64,000 bases of DNA from positions 186,001 to 250,000 of the forward strand of contig NZ_BDBR01000004.1 of assembly GCF_001613085.1 (NCBI RefSeq), in the 5' to 3' direction. Below, piece after piece: positions 7,868 through 16,584 of the stretch; position 1 is the stretch's first letter, and the number at the start of each line of letters is the position of its first letter. The notes under the pieces were generated by a model. That model worked only from the letters and a program-made list of their open reading frames with translations, did not search any database and was not told where the DNA came from. Source of the stretch: Nocardia salmonicida NBRC 13393. Its GTDB lineage: Bacteria; Actinomycetota; Actinomycetes; Mycobacteriales; Mycobacteriaceae. Made by a program: the position numbers and the translations under genes.

Positions 7868-10392
7868 CCCTGTCGAATCCCGCTATACAGCAAGGAATTT
7901 CAGTGAACTCTCCCGTGAAATCGGCACTGGTGGTCGGCGCAGGCATCGGCGGTCTCACGGCCGTCGCGGCCCTGCGCAGGGCCGGAATCGATGTCGTGTT
8001 GTGCGAGCGCGGCCCGGAACTGCGCGCGGCCGGATTCGGCCTGTCGGTGCAGTCCAACGCCATGAACGCACTGCGCACGCTCGACCTCGGCATCGACGAG
8101 GAACTGCTGCGCGTCGGCGGACAGGCTCGATCGTTCACCTTCCGCCGACCCGACGGTTCGGACATGCGACGGGTCGACGTGACCGCGATCGACGCCGAAT
8201 TGGGCGCTCCCGCAGTCGCACTCGCCCGCAAGGACCTCCACGATGTGCTGCTGGCGGCATGCGGCGACGATCTGCGGGTCGAACTCGGCGCCGAGGCGGT
8301 CGGCTTCACCGAGACCGCCGACGCGGTGCAGGTCGAGTTCGCCGACGGCCGCACCCTCGGCGCCGATGTACTCATCGGCGCCGACGGCATCAACTCCGCG
8401 ATCCGCGCCCAGCTGCACGGCACCGAGGCGCCACGGCCGGGCAAGTTCGTGTGCTGGCTGGCGCTGGTGCCGTTCGCGCACCCGGCGATCGAGCCGGGCG
8501 CCTCGATCCACTACTGGGGCAGGGGCATGCGCTTCGGCATCCACGACATCGGGCACGGCAATGTCTACTGGTGGGCCACCCTGACCACCACCGCCGAGCA
8601 AGCCGCCGACTGGCAGCACGGCAAGGACGATCTGCTCAGCAGATTCGCGGGCTGGGCACCGGAAATCATCGAAATCATCACCGCCACGCCGGAATCCGAC
8701 ATCCTCGCGCTGCCTGCTCAGGACCGGCCGCCGCTGACCGAGTGGGGCAGCGGTCGGGTGACCCTGCTCGGCGACGCCGCCCACCCGATGCTGCCCAGCC
8801 TGGGCCAAGGCGCGAACTCGGCGATCGAGGACGCGGTGGTGCTCGCGCACGCGCTGGCCACCCACGACGACGCCCACACCGCGCTGCGGGTCTACGAACA
8901 ACGGCGGATTCCGCGCACCACGATGCTCGTCGACGGATCCCGCAAGCTGGGCCGCCTCGAACAGACCCGCAATCGCGCGCTGATCGTCGTTCGCGACGGC
9001 TTCATCGCCAAGGGCAACGAGGCGAAGCTGCAGGCCAGTCTGGCCGAACCGATGACCTGGCCAGGTCTGGGCGATCCCGAACCGGTCGCCGCGCTGCCCC
9101 GTCCGTTGTCCACCCTCGAACGCTGGCATTGGACCGTGGACCAGGTAGCGCCGCTGCACATCGTGTCGCGGGTGCGCGTCACCGGCGATCTCGACGCGGA
9201 CGCGGTCCGCGCCGGGCTGGCCGCCCTGACTCGGCGGCATCCGATGCTGCACGCTGTGGTGCGCAGCGAAGACGGCCGTCGGCCTCGCTTCGTTCCGATC
9301 GCGATGCGGCCGATTCCGTTGCGCGAGGCGACATCCGGGGACTGGACCGCCGAGGTCGACACCGAGTTGCGGACACGATTCGACCCGGCGGCGCCACTTC
9401 TGCGCGCCACCTTGATCACCGCCGCGCCCGGCATCCACGACCTGGTGCTGACCTCCACCTACACCATCGCCGACGCGGTGACCGTGCTGTCGTTCGCCCG
9501 GCAGGTGCTCGAGCTCGCCGCCGAAGCCGGCGGCTGGGTCGCCGAGGTGCCCGCGCCACCCTCCCCGGAAGCCTTGTTCCCCCGGCCATTCCAAGGTTGG
9601 CGGGGCAAGCGCAAGGCCATCGCCCGGCTGGCGGCTGATGGGTTGCGCGACCTGCGGGTCAAACCGGTGCGAGTCAGTGCCGGGGCCGAAGTCGCGCCCA
9701 CGCAGCGTTTCACCAAGCTGACGCACCGGGTAGTGGACGGGACCGAGTACCGAGCGCTCCTGGCCGCCTGCGATGAACACAACGTACCGCTGTCGAGTGT
9801 GGTCGCCGCCGCACTCGCCCGCGCGGCGGGAAACGATGCCGGTGCGCCGGAAGCCCACTTCCCGGTCGGTGTCTCGGTGCTGTTCCGCGAGCAACTCGAG
9901 CGACCGCTCGACGCCACCCACACCGGCGCCTACCAGGCGATGATCGCGCTGCCGACACCGGCAGGACAGCCACTCTGGAAGACCGCCGCCGCGTTCGCCA
10001 CCGACTTCGCGAGTCGTATCGAACAGCGCCAGCACCTGGCCAACCTGGGTGGAATCGGGTTCATGCTGCCCAAGACACCGGCACAACCGGAGAAGGTGGT
10101 GAACCTGCTGGACGCTCGCGGGCCGGGCAACCTGTGCCTGACCTTCGTCGACACCCGCGACTTTCCCGCCCGCATCGGTGCGTGGGAGGTCTCCGGCGCC
10201 GAAGTCGTTTCCGGTATGTCGATCAGCGGTCTGATGATGCTGACCGTCGGCCACAGCACCGACGAATTGTCGTTGAACCTCGGCTATATCGAGGGACTGC
10301 TGTCGCCCGAACGCGCGGACGCCTTGATCGACACCCTCGTCGACGCTCTGCTCAGCCTGGTTTCCGCGCCGGAAGTCGCTGCCGTGCACTGA
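7864..10392 (+). CDS. FAD-dependent (Baeyer-Villiger-type) monooxygenase fused to a condensation-like domain
   Basis: 842 residues, about twice the usual length. Residues 18-395 are a PF01494-type flavoprotein: VVGAGIGGL dinucleotide fold, GADGINSAIR, and LLGDAAHPMLPSLGQGAN near 302. In pyrrolizidine pathways the homologous enzyme oxidises the acyl-dehydroalanyl-Pro bicycle and contracts the ring. Residues about 415-842 resemble a condensation/PapA-type acyltransferase (LERWHWTVDQVAPLHI, LTRRHPMLHAVVR). The expected HHxxxDG is TYTIADA near 532, so both His are absent. The ATG overlaps the NRPS stop (ATGA), which argues for coupled translation. A GTG at 7903 preceded by AAGGAA at 7892-7897 is a serious alternative start and would not remove any domain. 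The role of the second half is unknown. Confidence 0.88.
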   Translation: MTLSNPAIQQGISVNSPVKSALVVGAGIGGLTAVAALRRAGIDVVLCERGPELRAAGFGLSVQSNAMNALRTLDLGIDEELLRVGGQARSFTFRRPDGSDMRRVDVTAIDAELGAPAVALARKDLHDVLLAACGDDLRVELGAEAVGFTETADAVQVEFADGRTLGADVLIGADGINSAIRAQLHGTEAPRPGKFVCWLALVPFAHPAIEPGASIHYWGRGMRFGIHDIGHGNVYWWATLTTTAEQAADWQHGKDDLLSRFAGWAPEIIEIITATPESDILALPAQDRPPLTEWGSGRVTLLGDAAHPMLPSLGQGANSAIEDAVVLAHALATHDDAHTALRVYEQRRIPRTTMLVDGSRKLGRLEQTRNRALIVVRDGFIAKGNEAKLQASLAEPMTWPGLGDPEPVAALPRPLSTLERWHWTVDQVAPLHIVSRVRVTGDLDADAVRAGLAALTRRHPMLHAVVRSEDGRRPRFVPIAMRPIPLREATSGDWTAEVDTELRTRFDPAAPLLRATLITAAPGIHDLVLTSTYTIADAVTVLSFARQVLELAAEAGGWVAEVPAPPSPEALFPRPFQGWRGKRKAIARLAADGLRDLRVKPVRVSAGAEVAPTQRFTKLTHRVVDGTEYRALLAACDEHNVPLSSVVAAALARAAGNDAGAPEAHFPVGVSVLFREQLERPLDATHTGAYQAMIALPTPAGQPLWKTAAAFATDFASRIEQRQHLANLGGIGFMLPKTPAQPEKVVNLLDARGPGNLCLTFVDTRDFPARIGAWEVSGAEVVSGMSISGLMMLTVGHSTDELSLNLGYIEGLLSPERADALIDTLVDALLSLVSAPEVAAVH

Positions 10393-10477
10393 GTTCCGCG
10401 CGAACCGCGATCTCGGTCCGCATTACGGGCGTGGAAGATACTGGCTACCGTGCGTGTGGATCCGAGCAGGTGACTGC

Positions 10478-11641
10478 TCAGGGAACCGCCGGTGGGCGCT
10501 CGGGGACCAAGAGGGTACTGATCGCCGTGCCGATGCCGACGGCGTTGTTCTGGTTCGAGTTGGACGTCGGGCCCAGGGTGGCGTAGACGACGACGGTCGT
10601 CTCGGTTTTCGTGTCGTAGAAGGCGACGCCGTCGTAGCCGCCGTAGGACGGGTTCATGAACAGCCAGTCGGCGAGATGGACCACCCCGAAGGCGAAGTAT
10701 TTCTCTGTGGTGAAGGGGCCGAGGCCCGCGGTCGACGGGCCCATCATCTGCTGGAACTGGTCGGGAGTGAGTCGTTCGCCCGTGCCGAGGGCGCGGACCC
10801 AGCGGCCGACATCGGCGACGGTGGAGTTCATGTTGCCGCTGTGCAGGAAGGCGGTGGGGTTCCAGAAGGTGGAGTCTTCGAAGAAGTTTCGTTCGTTGGT
10901 GTAGCCGTGCAGGATCGGTTCGTCGATCTGTGGGTTGAGTACTACTGTGCTGGCGTGCATCCCCAGCGGGACGGTGATGTGTTCGGCGATCAGCTCGCTC
11001 AGTGGCTTGCCTGCCGCCTTCTGCAGGACTTCGCCGAGCACGACCAGGTCGCTGTGGGCGTAGGCGAAGCTGGTGCCCGGCTCGAACAGTGGTGGGCGGG
11101 CGTTAGCGCGCTCGAGCAGTTGCGGTGCGGTCCATTCGCGGATCGGGTTCTCACCGAAGATCTTCAGGAACTCCGGTTCGGTCACATAGTCGGAAATCCC
11201 GGAGGTGCTGTCGGCGAGCATTCGCGGGGTGATCTTGTCGGCGCGGGGGAAATCGGGCAGCCAGCGAGCGATGGGTTCGTCGAGTTTCAGCACGCCGTGT
11301 CCGTCGAGTCGCCACAGGACCGTGGACAGCATGGGTTCCATCGGCTGGCCGACCCGCAATCGCATATCCGTGGTCGCGGGTACACCGAGCGGTGATCCGC
11401 CCAGCGCCCCGAGAGCGATCCGATCCTCACCTCGCCATGCGCCGTAGACCACGGAACTGAGGTCGAGTTCGCTCATCTTGGTGCGCACGATGTCGGCGAT
11501 CTTCGCCGCTTCGGCGCTGTCGACCGGCGAGGAGCCGTCGGACTTCTCCTGCGTAGTGCAGCCGCCCGCGGCGATGGCGAGCACGACCGCGAGCACCGCA
11601 CCTGCTCTGCGGCATCGGCGATGCCTGGGCGACTTGCTCAT
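10478..11641 (-). CDS. Serine-hydrolase-like (class C beta-lactamase fold) lipoprotein lacking catalytic motifs
   Basis: 387 residues. The N-terminus has basic residues, a hydrophobic core and a lipobox-like AAGGC, so it is probably exported and lipidated. The overall plan matches beta-lactamase/D-alanyl carboxypeptidase-like serine hydrolases (RLDGHGVLKLDEPIARWLPDF, then LADSTSGISDY). The three catalytic motifs are all changed: SxxK is QPME (near 98), YxN is YAH (near 191), and the HxG region reads PSYGGYDG (near 330). It therefore probably does not act as a serine hydrolase by the standard mechanism. AAGGGA precedes the ATG. It is convergent with the NRPS/monooxygenase pair and separate from the MFS gene. 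A paralogue with intact motifs lies at 39981-41294. Confidence 0.8.
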   Translation of the reverse strand: MSKSPRHRRCRRAGAVLAVVLAIAAGGCTTQEKSDGSSPVDSAEAAKIADIVRTKMSELDLSSVVYGAWRGEDRIALGALGGSPLGVPATTDMRLRVGQPMEPMLSTVLWRLDGHGVLKLDEPIARWLPDFPRADKITPRMLADSTSGISDYVTEPEFLKIFGENPIREWTAPQLLERANARPPLFEPGTSFAYAHSDLVVLGEVLQKAAGKPLSELIAEHITVPLGMHASTVVLNPQIDEPILHGYTNERNFFEDSTFWNPTAFLHSGNMNSTVADVGRWVRALGTGERLTPDQFQQMMGPSTAGLGPFTTEKYFAFGVVHLADWLFMNPSYGGYDGVAFYDTKTETTVVVYATLGPTSNSNQNNAVGIGTAISTLLVPERPPAVP

Positions 11642-11795
11642 GACAGAGATCCCTTCGTCGAGGAACGCTCACGATCAGCAGCGATGCCGAATCTACGCCT
11701 CCACGGAGCTCAATCGGCTCAGACTCGCGAGCTGTTCGACGCCGCCGAACGTGCCCACCACGAGATCGGAACCGTGCAGCGTCGACGGAACGTCC

Positions 11796-11813
11796 GTGCG
11801 CTGATCAGCGCAC
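11796..11813. terminator. Palindrome at the 3' end of the MFS gene
   Basis: GTGCGCT and AGCGCAC flank GATC to give an 18-bp perfect palindrome that overlaps the MFS stop codon. It could form a hairpin in the MFS transcript and act as a terminator. No clear T run follows, so the call is tentative. Confidence 0.35.
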
Positions 11814-13046
11814 TGAGTGGATCGGCACGACGGCGAGTGCCCCCAGTACCGAGAGCAAACCACCGAGAACGAACAGCGGTGCGTAGCCGACCAGGCTGAC
11901 CACCGCCGACGCCACGAACGGCGCGAGAATCTGCGGGCCCGCGCTGGCGATATTCAGCACGCCCATATCGCGGGCGGCGTCCTCGGCCTTGGGCAGCACC
12001 ATCGTGACCAGGGCGGTGTCCACCGCCATGAAGCATCCGAACGCCAAGCCGTTCAACAGGGAAAAGGTGAGCATGCCGCCCCAGGTCGGACTGAACACCG
12101 GGATCAGCAGCGCCACCGCCGCCAGCAGCGACGAGATCGCCACGAATGGTTTACGGCGGTCGAGTCGGTCGGACAGAATGCCGCCGAGGATCGTCGACAG
12201 CGTCATTCCCACCGCGGAAATGGGCGTGAGAACAGCCACCGCGGTAGCGGGTTTCATTCCCTCCGGCAGCCGGATGTGGTCCTGCAGGATATAGAGCTGA
12301 TAGCCGACCACACAGAAGTAGCCGAGTACGAGCAGCGCACGGCCGATGAACGCCCAGCGGAAGTCCTGCTCGCGCAACACACTCAGGAACGCCGCCGCCT
12401 GAGTACGCAGGGGCACAGCCTTTTTGGGCGGCATTCGTTGTTCACGCGCTCCGGCGGTGAATATCACCGCGGCCACGGCGACCAGCACGCCGAGAGCGAG
12501 ATAACCGGCGCTGTAACGGTCGGCGACGACCGAGGCCAGCACCACGCCGATCACCGACCCCAGCGGGACGCCGAGGCCGACCGCTGCCGAGGCCGTTCCA
12601 CGGCGTTCGAGGGGCACTCGATCCGGGACGACCGAGGTGATGGCGGCCTGATAGATATTCATGACCGCCTGCCCCACGCACCAGGCGATGGCTACCAGCA
12701 GCACGGTGTGCATGTTGCCGAGCAGTGCCATGGCGGCGATCGTGCCGAGGCCACCGGCGAGAATCCACGGATTGCGCCGGCCGGAGCGATCCGACAGCGC
12801 ACCCGCGACCGGGTTGAACACGGTGGCGAAGACCGCGGCGACACCGGCGACCAGTCCGAGGTTGGCGATCTTGTTCGCCGGGTCGATGTGCTCGATCTGC
12901 AGGGGCAGCAGCACCCCACCGACACCGGAGTACAGCGCGTACATCGCGGCATTGCCGACGAAGAGAAGAGGCAGCAAGCCCTTGGTGGGAGCGTTTGCAG
13001 TAGAAGGTGTTTCGTCGACAGAGAATTTGGCATCAGTGTTCGCCAC
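11805..13046 (-). CDS. MFS transporter
   Basis: 413 residues with about twelve hydrophobic segments. The loop-2 motif typical of the major facilitator superfamily appears as GALSDRSGRR near residue 80, and a matching half-repeat GGILSDRLDRR follows the central loop. A short hydrophilic N-terminus precedes the first helix. It starts with GTG. The gene lies downstream of the GH3 glycosidase on the same strand but beyond a strong hairpin (13137-13180), so it may be transcribed separately. Uptake of the sugar or glycoside released by the glycosidase is a plausible role; the substrate cannot be read from the sequence. Confidence 0.88.
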   Translation of the reverse strand: MANTDAKFSVDETPSTANAPTKGLLPLLFVGNAAMYALYSGVGGVLLPLQIEHIDPANKIANLGLVAGVAAVFATVFNPVAGALSDRSGRRNPWILAGGLGTIAAMALLGNMHTVLLVAIAWCVGQAVMNIYQAAITSVVPDRVPLERRGTASAAVGLGVPLGSVIGVVLASVVADRYSAGYLALGVLVAVAAVIFTAGAREQRMPPKKAVPLRTQAAAFLSVLREQDFRWAFIGRALLVLGYFCVVGYQLYILQDHIRLPEGMKPATAVAVLTPISAVGMTLSTILGGILSDRLDRRKPFVAISSLLAAVALLIPVFSPTWGGMLTFSLLNGLAFGCFMAVDTALVTMVLPKAEDAARDMGVLNIASAGPQILAPFVASAVVSLVGYAPLFVLGGLLSVLGALAVVPIHSVR

Positions 13047-13136
13047 GGTGAAATCCAGGGTGTGAGAGAAAGCGTGAACAGGAAGTTCGCCGCGGCTTCA
13101 TCGAGAACGATCGACGCGAAGGTCCCTCGCCTCAGC

Positions 13137-13180
13137 CCACCTCGTCGTCCCGGGATTGCGCGGCCGGGACGACGAGGTGG
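13137..13180 (-). terminator. Rho-independent-type terminator after the GH3 gene
   Basis: A perfect 17-bp inverted repeat (13137-13153 and 13164-13180; arm begins CCACCTCGTCG) with a 10-nt loop lies just past the GH3 stop and before the MFS start. Its position fits termination of the hydrolase-GH3 transcript. Confidence 0.75.
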
Positions 13181-13205
13181 CTCGCCACAGAGACGAGGGG
13201 GTGTA

Positions 13206-15587
13206 TCAGCTGATTTCAGCGGTGAGCGGGAGTACGGATACCGACGTGCCGACGTGCAGGGTGAATGCACCCGGTTCGACGTCCCAGCCCTGGTCGGTCC
13301 AGTGCTCGAAGGCCCGCTGCGGCAATTCGATGGTGGCTGTGACGGTTTCGCCCGCACCGGCCTCGACCGCGGCGAAGCCCGCGAGCCACCGCACCGGACG
13401 GTCGATGGCACTGTCCGCGCGCGACAGGTACGCCTGCACCACCTGGCGGCCCGAACGCTCGCCGATATTGCGCACGGTGACGGTGGCGGTGTGACCGCTC
13501 ACGGTCAGGTCCACCAGTTCCCAGCTGGTGTAGCCGAGCCCGTGCCCGAACGGATAGGCCGGAGCCACCCCGGATTTCAGCCAGGCGCGATAGCCGATGT
13601 GAATGCCCTCGGTGTAGGGCAGGGAGTTGTCGGCGGCGGGCTTGGTGTCCAGAACCGGCACGTCGGTCATGACCTTGGGCCAGGTGGTGGGCAGACGGCC
13701 GCCGGGCTCGGTCGCACCGGTGAGGACATCGGCGAGCGCATCACCGAATTCCTGGCCCGGGAACCACGAAAGCAGGACGGCGGCGACATCGTCGCGCCAC
13801 GGCATCTCCACCGGCGCACCGGAATTGACGACCACGACCGTGCGCGGGTTCACCGCGGCCACCGCCGCCACCAGTTCGTTCTGGCGGCCGGGCAGCGACA
13901 GATCCTTGCGGTCGTAACCTTCGGATTCGATCGCCTCGGTGGTTCCGACCACGACCACAGCGACGTCGGAGGTGCGCGCCAGTTCCACTGCGGCAGCGAA
14001 CTCTTCGTCGGCGGAGCGGCGCGGGCGACCGATGCCGAAGGTGAGACCCATGGCGGGCAGACCCTTGTCGAGCGCGGGAACCAGTTCGATGAGCACATCG
14101 ACTTCTTCGCCCTCGGCGAGGGTGCGGCCGACCCAGCGCTGCGGCGGATTCAGCAACATCTCGACCGGATCGCCGCCCTCGGGGAAGACGGTCTCACTGT
14201 GCACGGTCTCACCGTCGAGCTCCAGACGCAGCGTGCCGACACCCGCGTAGCCGATCCGCCACTCCCCCGCCACATCGGCGCGCAGGCGACCACGGATCTC
14301 GAAAGACTTGGCCTGCACGGCGAAGAGTGTGCCGAAGAGCATGAGATTGCCCGCGGTGCGGTGCTCGGAATTCAGGACCGTCTCACCGTCGAGGAAGCGC
14401 AGGTTCACGCCCGCCGTGCCGGTCTCCGGATCGGTGACCAGATCCAACGGCACCGCGATCATGTTCTCGTTGAGGTGAACGCCCGGCGTGTAGACCACCG
14501 GCAGCACCTCGCGCAGGCCCTGTAGCGGCGAACTCGTGTGTGATGGAACGACTGTCGAGCTGCCGCCGCCACCGAAGCGCGGCTCCGCGGCGGCCGCGCC
14601 CAGCAGGGCGACCTGGGCGGGCTCGCTCATCGGCAGTACACCGTCGTTGGTGGCGAGCACCATCGCTTTGGCGGCGGCGTCTCGAACCAACCGGCGCGCC
14701 GCTTCATCGGTGAAAGCCGGTGTTTGCCGCGGGGTTCCGTTCAGCGCGCCCACTCGCTGCGCGAATCGCAGTATGCGGCGGACTTTTTCGTCGATCGCGG
14801 TCTCGGGCACCGTACCGTTGCGCACGGCCTCGATCAGCGGCGCGGCCCAGAGTTCCCACGGGCCCGGCATGGCCAGGTCAGTACCCATGGCGGCGCCCTC
14901 GGTGGAGCGCACGGCGATCCAGTCCGAGACCACCACGCCGTCGAAGCCCCACTCGCCCTTCAAAGGCTCGTCAAGCAAGGGGTTTTCGGTCATAGTGACA
15001 CCGTTGACGGAGTTGTAACCGTCCATGATCATCCACGCGCCCGCATCCACGGACCGTTCGAACGGGTACAGGTACAGCTCGCGCAGGGTGCGATCGTCGA
15101 CGATCACGTCGGCGGTGAAGCGCTCGGTTTCGGAGTCGTTGGCCACGTAGTGCTTCGGGCACGCGCTGACGCCGTGATCCTGGACGCCGGTCACATAGGC
15201 GGCGGCCATCTCTGCGGTGAGCATCGGATCCTCGGAGAAGCATTCGAAATGCCGTCCGCCGAGCGGGGATCGGTGCAGGTTGATGGTCGGGCCGAGCACC
15301 GCGTACACATTCTTGCGGCGCGCCTCGGCGGCGATGAGCCCACCGATCTCGGCGAGCAGCTCGCGATCCCAGGTGGCGCCCAGCGCCGAACCGGACGGCA
15401 GGCTCACCGAGGGGTCGCGCTCGTCCCAGGTCTCGCCGCGCACACCGGAGGGACCGTCGGACACAGGCATCTCGGTCAGGCCGATGCTCTCGTCACCGGC
15501 GAAGCGGAAGACATTGGATCCGGAGATGAGCCGGATCTTGGCCTCCAGGTCCAGCTTTTCCAGCAGCTCTTCGAGGTTGTCGCTCAT
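13206..15587 (-). CDS. Glycoside hydrolase family 3 (beta-glucosidase-like) with PA14 insert
   Basis: 793 residues. The N-terminal TIM barrel carries the GH3 nucleophile region GFDGVVVSDW (Asp in SDW) and the KHYVANDSE substrate motif. A second alpha/beta domain follows, interrupted by a PA14-like beta domain (about residues 400-530), and a fibronectin-III-like C-terminal domain ends the protein (YPFGHGLGYTSW onward). No signal peptide is visible, so it is probably cytoplasmic. The start at 15587 is preceded by GGAAAGAG and overlaps the upstream hydrolase stop by 4 nt, showing translational coupling. The enzyme probably releases terminal glucose or xylose from glycosides; the exact sugar is not decidable here. 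Confidence 0.92.
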   Translation of the reverse strand: MSDNLEELLEKLDLEAKIRLISGSNVFRFAGDESIGLTEMPVSDGPSGVRGETWDERDPSVSLPSGSALGATWDRELLAEIGGLIAAEARRKNVYAVLGPTINLHRSPLGGRHFECFSEDPMLTAEMAAAYVTGVQDHGVSACPKHYVANDSETERFTADVIVDDRTLRELYLYPFERSVDAGAWMIMDGYNSVNGVTMTENPLLDEPLKGEWGFDGVVVSDWIAVRSTEGAAMGTDLAMPGPWELWAAPLIEAVRNGTVPETAIDEKVRRILRFAQRVGALNGTPRQTPAFTDEAARRLVRDAAAKAMVLATNDGVLPMSEPAQVALLGAAAAEPRFGGGGSSTVVPSHTSSPLQGLREVLPVVYTPGVHLNENMIAVPLDLVTDPETGTAGVNLRFLDGETVLNSEHRTAGNLMLFGTLFAVQAKSFEIRGRLRADVAGEWRIGYAGVGTLRLELDGETVHSETVFPEGGDPVEMLLNPPQRWVGRTLAEGEEVDVLIELVPALDKGLPAMGLTFGIGRPRRSADEEFAAAVELARTSDVAVVVVGTTEAIESEGYDRKDLSLPGRQNELVAAVAAVNPRTVVVVNSGAPVEMPWRDDVAAVLLSWFPGQEFGDALADVLTGATEPGGRLPTTWPKVMTDVPVLDTKPAADNSLPYTEGIHIGYRAWLKSGVAPAYPFGHGLGYTSWELVDLTVSGHTATVTVRNIGERSGRQVVQAYLSRADSAIDRPVRWLAGFAAVEAGAGETVTATIELPQRAFEHWTDQGWDVEPGAFTLHVGTSVSVLPLTAEIS

Positions 15588-16435
15588 GCCAGCTCTTTCC
15601 AGAAGTTCACCAGATCGGCGGCCACCTGTGCGGGGACGTCCTCGTTCGGCACATGTCCGATACCCGGGTACACCGCGGTCTCGGCCCGCAGCTGGCGAGC
15701 GAAGTTTTCGTGGACCTCGGGATCCCACAGATCGTTCGTGTCGCCATAGGCGATGAGCAACGGCACGCCGGCATCGCGCAGCGCGGCGGGATCAGCCAGC
15801 GGAGGGGTCTCCATGCATTTCAGAATGCCGAGAATGTTCGCCTTCTTGGTCTGCACGAGGCGGCTGTGCAGGAATTCGGCGCGCTCGGGCGAGGGCGCCT
15901 GCCCGGCGGCAGCCATGGCATCGCTCATCTGCTGCCAGAGAAATTCCTGGCCGGCGGACTCCACCACCTGCGCCACGAGCTGTGGCGGCGAGAACTTGAT
16001 GTCCTCGACCGAGGAGGGGCCCGAGGCCAGCAGCGTAAGGCTGCGGAATCGCGTGGGCTCGTCGACCACGCTGACACGGGAGACGTAACCGCCGAAGGAG
16101 TGCCCCACCAGGTGCACGGGCGCGTCCGGCGAGACCTGATCGACGACACCGCGCAGGTCGGCGACGAAATCGGCCATCGTGTAGCCGGCGATATCGTCGG
16201 GCCCCTCGGACTGCCATTGCCCGCGCTGGTCGTAGGCGATCGCGCGATAACCGGCCGCCGCGAGCAGCGGGAGCATGAGTTCGAAGTCTTCCTTGGAACC
16301 GGTGAAGCCCGGCACCAGCACCACGGTGCCGAGGTTCGGCGTACCGAGGGGCGGGTTGACCTCCCACCCGGCGAGCAGACCCGCACCTCCTCGCAACGTG
16401 ATCGATTCGATCGGCATCTCGGTGCCCTGAGTCAT
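15584..16435 (-). CDS. Alpha/beta hydrolase
   Basis: 283 residues. VVLVPGFTGSKEDF gives the oxyanion region, HLVGHSFGGYVS carries the nucleophile Ser, LLIAYGDTNDLWDP the acidic residue, and GIGHVPNEDVP the His. All triad members are therefore present. The start at 16435 has GGAAGGA upstream; a longer open frame to 16495 lacks such a signal and would cover the palindromic region. It is first in a unit with the GH3 glycosidase and divergent from a TetR gene, so it is the likely target of that repressor. Substrate unknown. Confidence 0.88.
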   Translation of the reverse strand: MTQGTEMPIESITLRGGAGLLAGWEVNPPLGTPNLGTVVLVPGFTGSKEDFELMLPLLAAAGYRAIAYDQRGQWQSEGPDDIAGYTMADFVADLRGVVDQVSPDAPVHLVGHSFGGYVSRVSVVDEPTRFRSLTLLASGPSSVEDIKFSPPQLVAQVVESAGQEFLWQQMSDAMAAAGQAPSPERAEFLHSRLVQTKKANILGILKCMETPPLADPAALRDAGVPLLIAYGDTNDLWDPEVHENFARQLRAETAVYPGIGHVPNEDVPAQVAADLVNFWKELA

Positions 16436-16501
16436 CGGCTGTCCTTCCTCGCACGCCCGTCCAGGTACGGCTGGCACGAGTGTGCCAGCGGACAACCAGT
16501 C

Positions 16502-16521
16502 TACCGAGTGACCACTCGGTA
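16502..16521. promoter_or_regulatory. Palindromic TetR-type operator
   Basis: A perfect 9-bp inverted repeat, TACCGAGTG-AC-CACTCGGTA, lies between the divergent alpha/beta hydrolase (start 16435) and TetR (start 16585) genes. Size, symmetry and position are those of a TetR-family operator controlling both promoters. Confidence 0.8.
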
Positions 16522-16584
16522 ATGTTACCCGTTTGTTATCTGTCCGGTTTTACGAGTCCCCCCGTTCGACTACTGTCGCTGCTC

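Noticed and set aside
11642..11804. Minus-strand stretch reading HGSDLVVGTFGGVEQLASLS in the gap between the MFS gene and the serine-hydrolase-like gene
   Set aside because: No start codon, no ribosome site and no family match; possibly a remnant, but too short to support.
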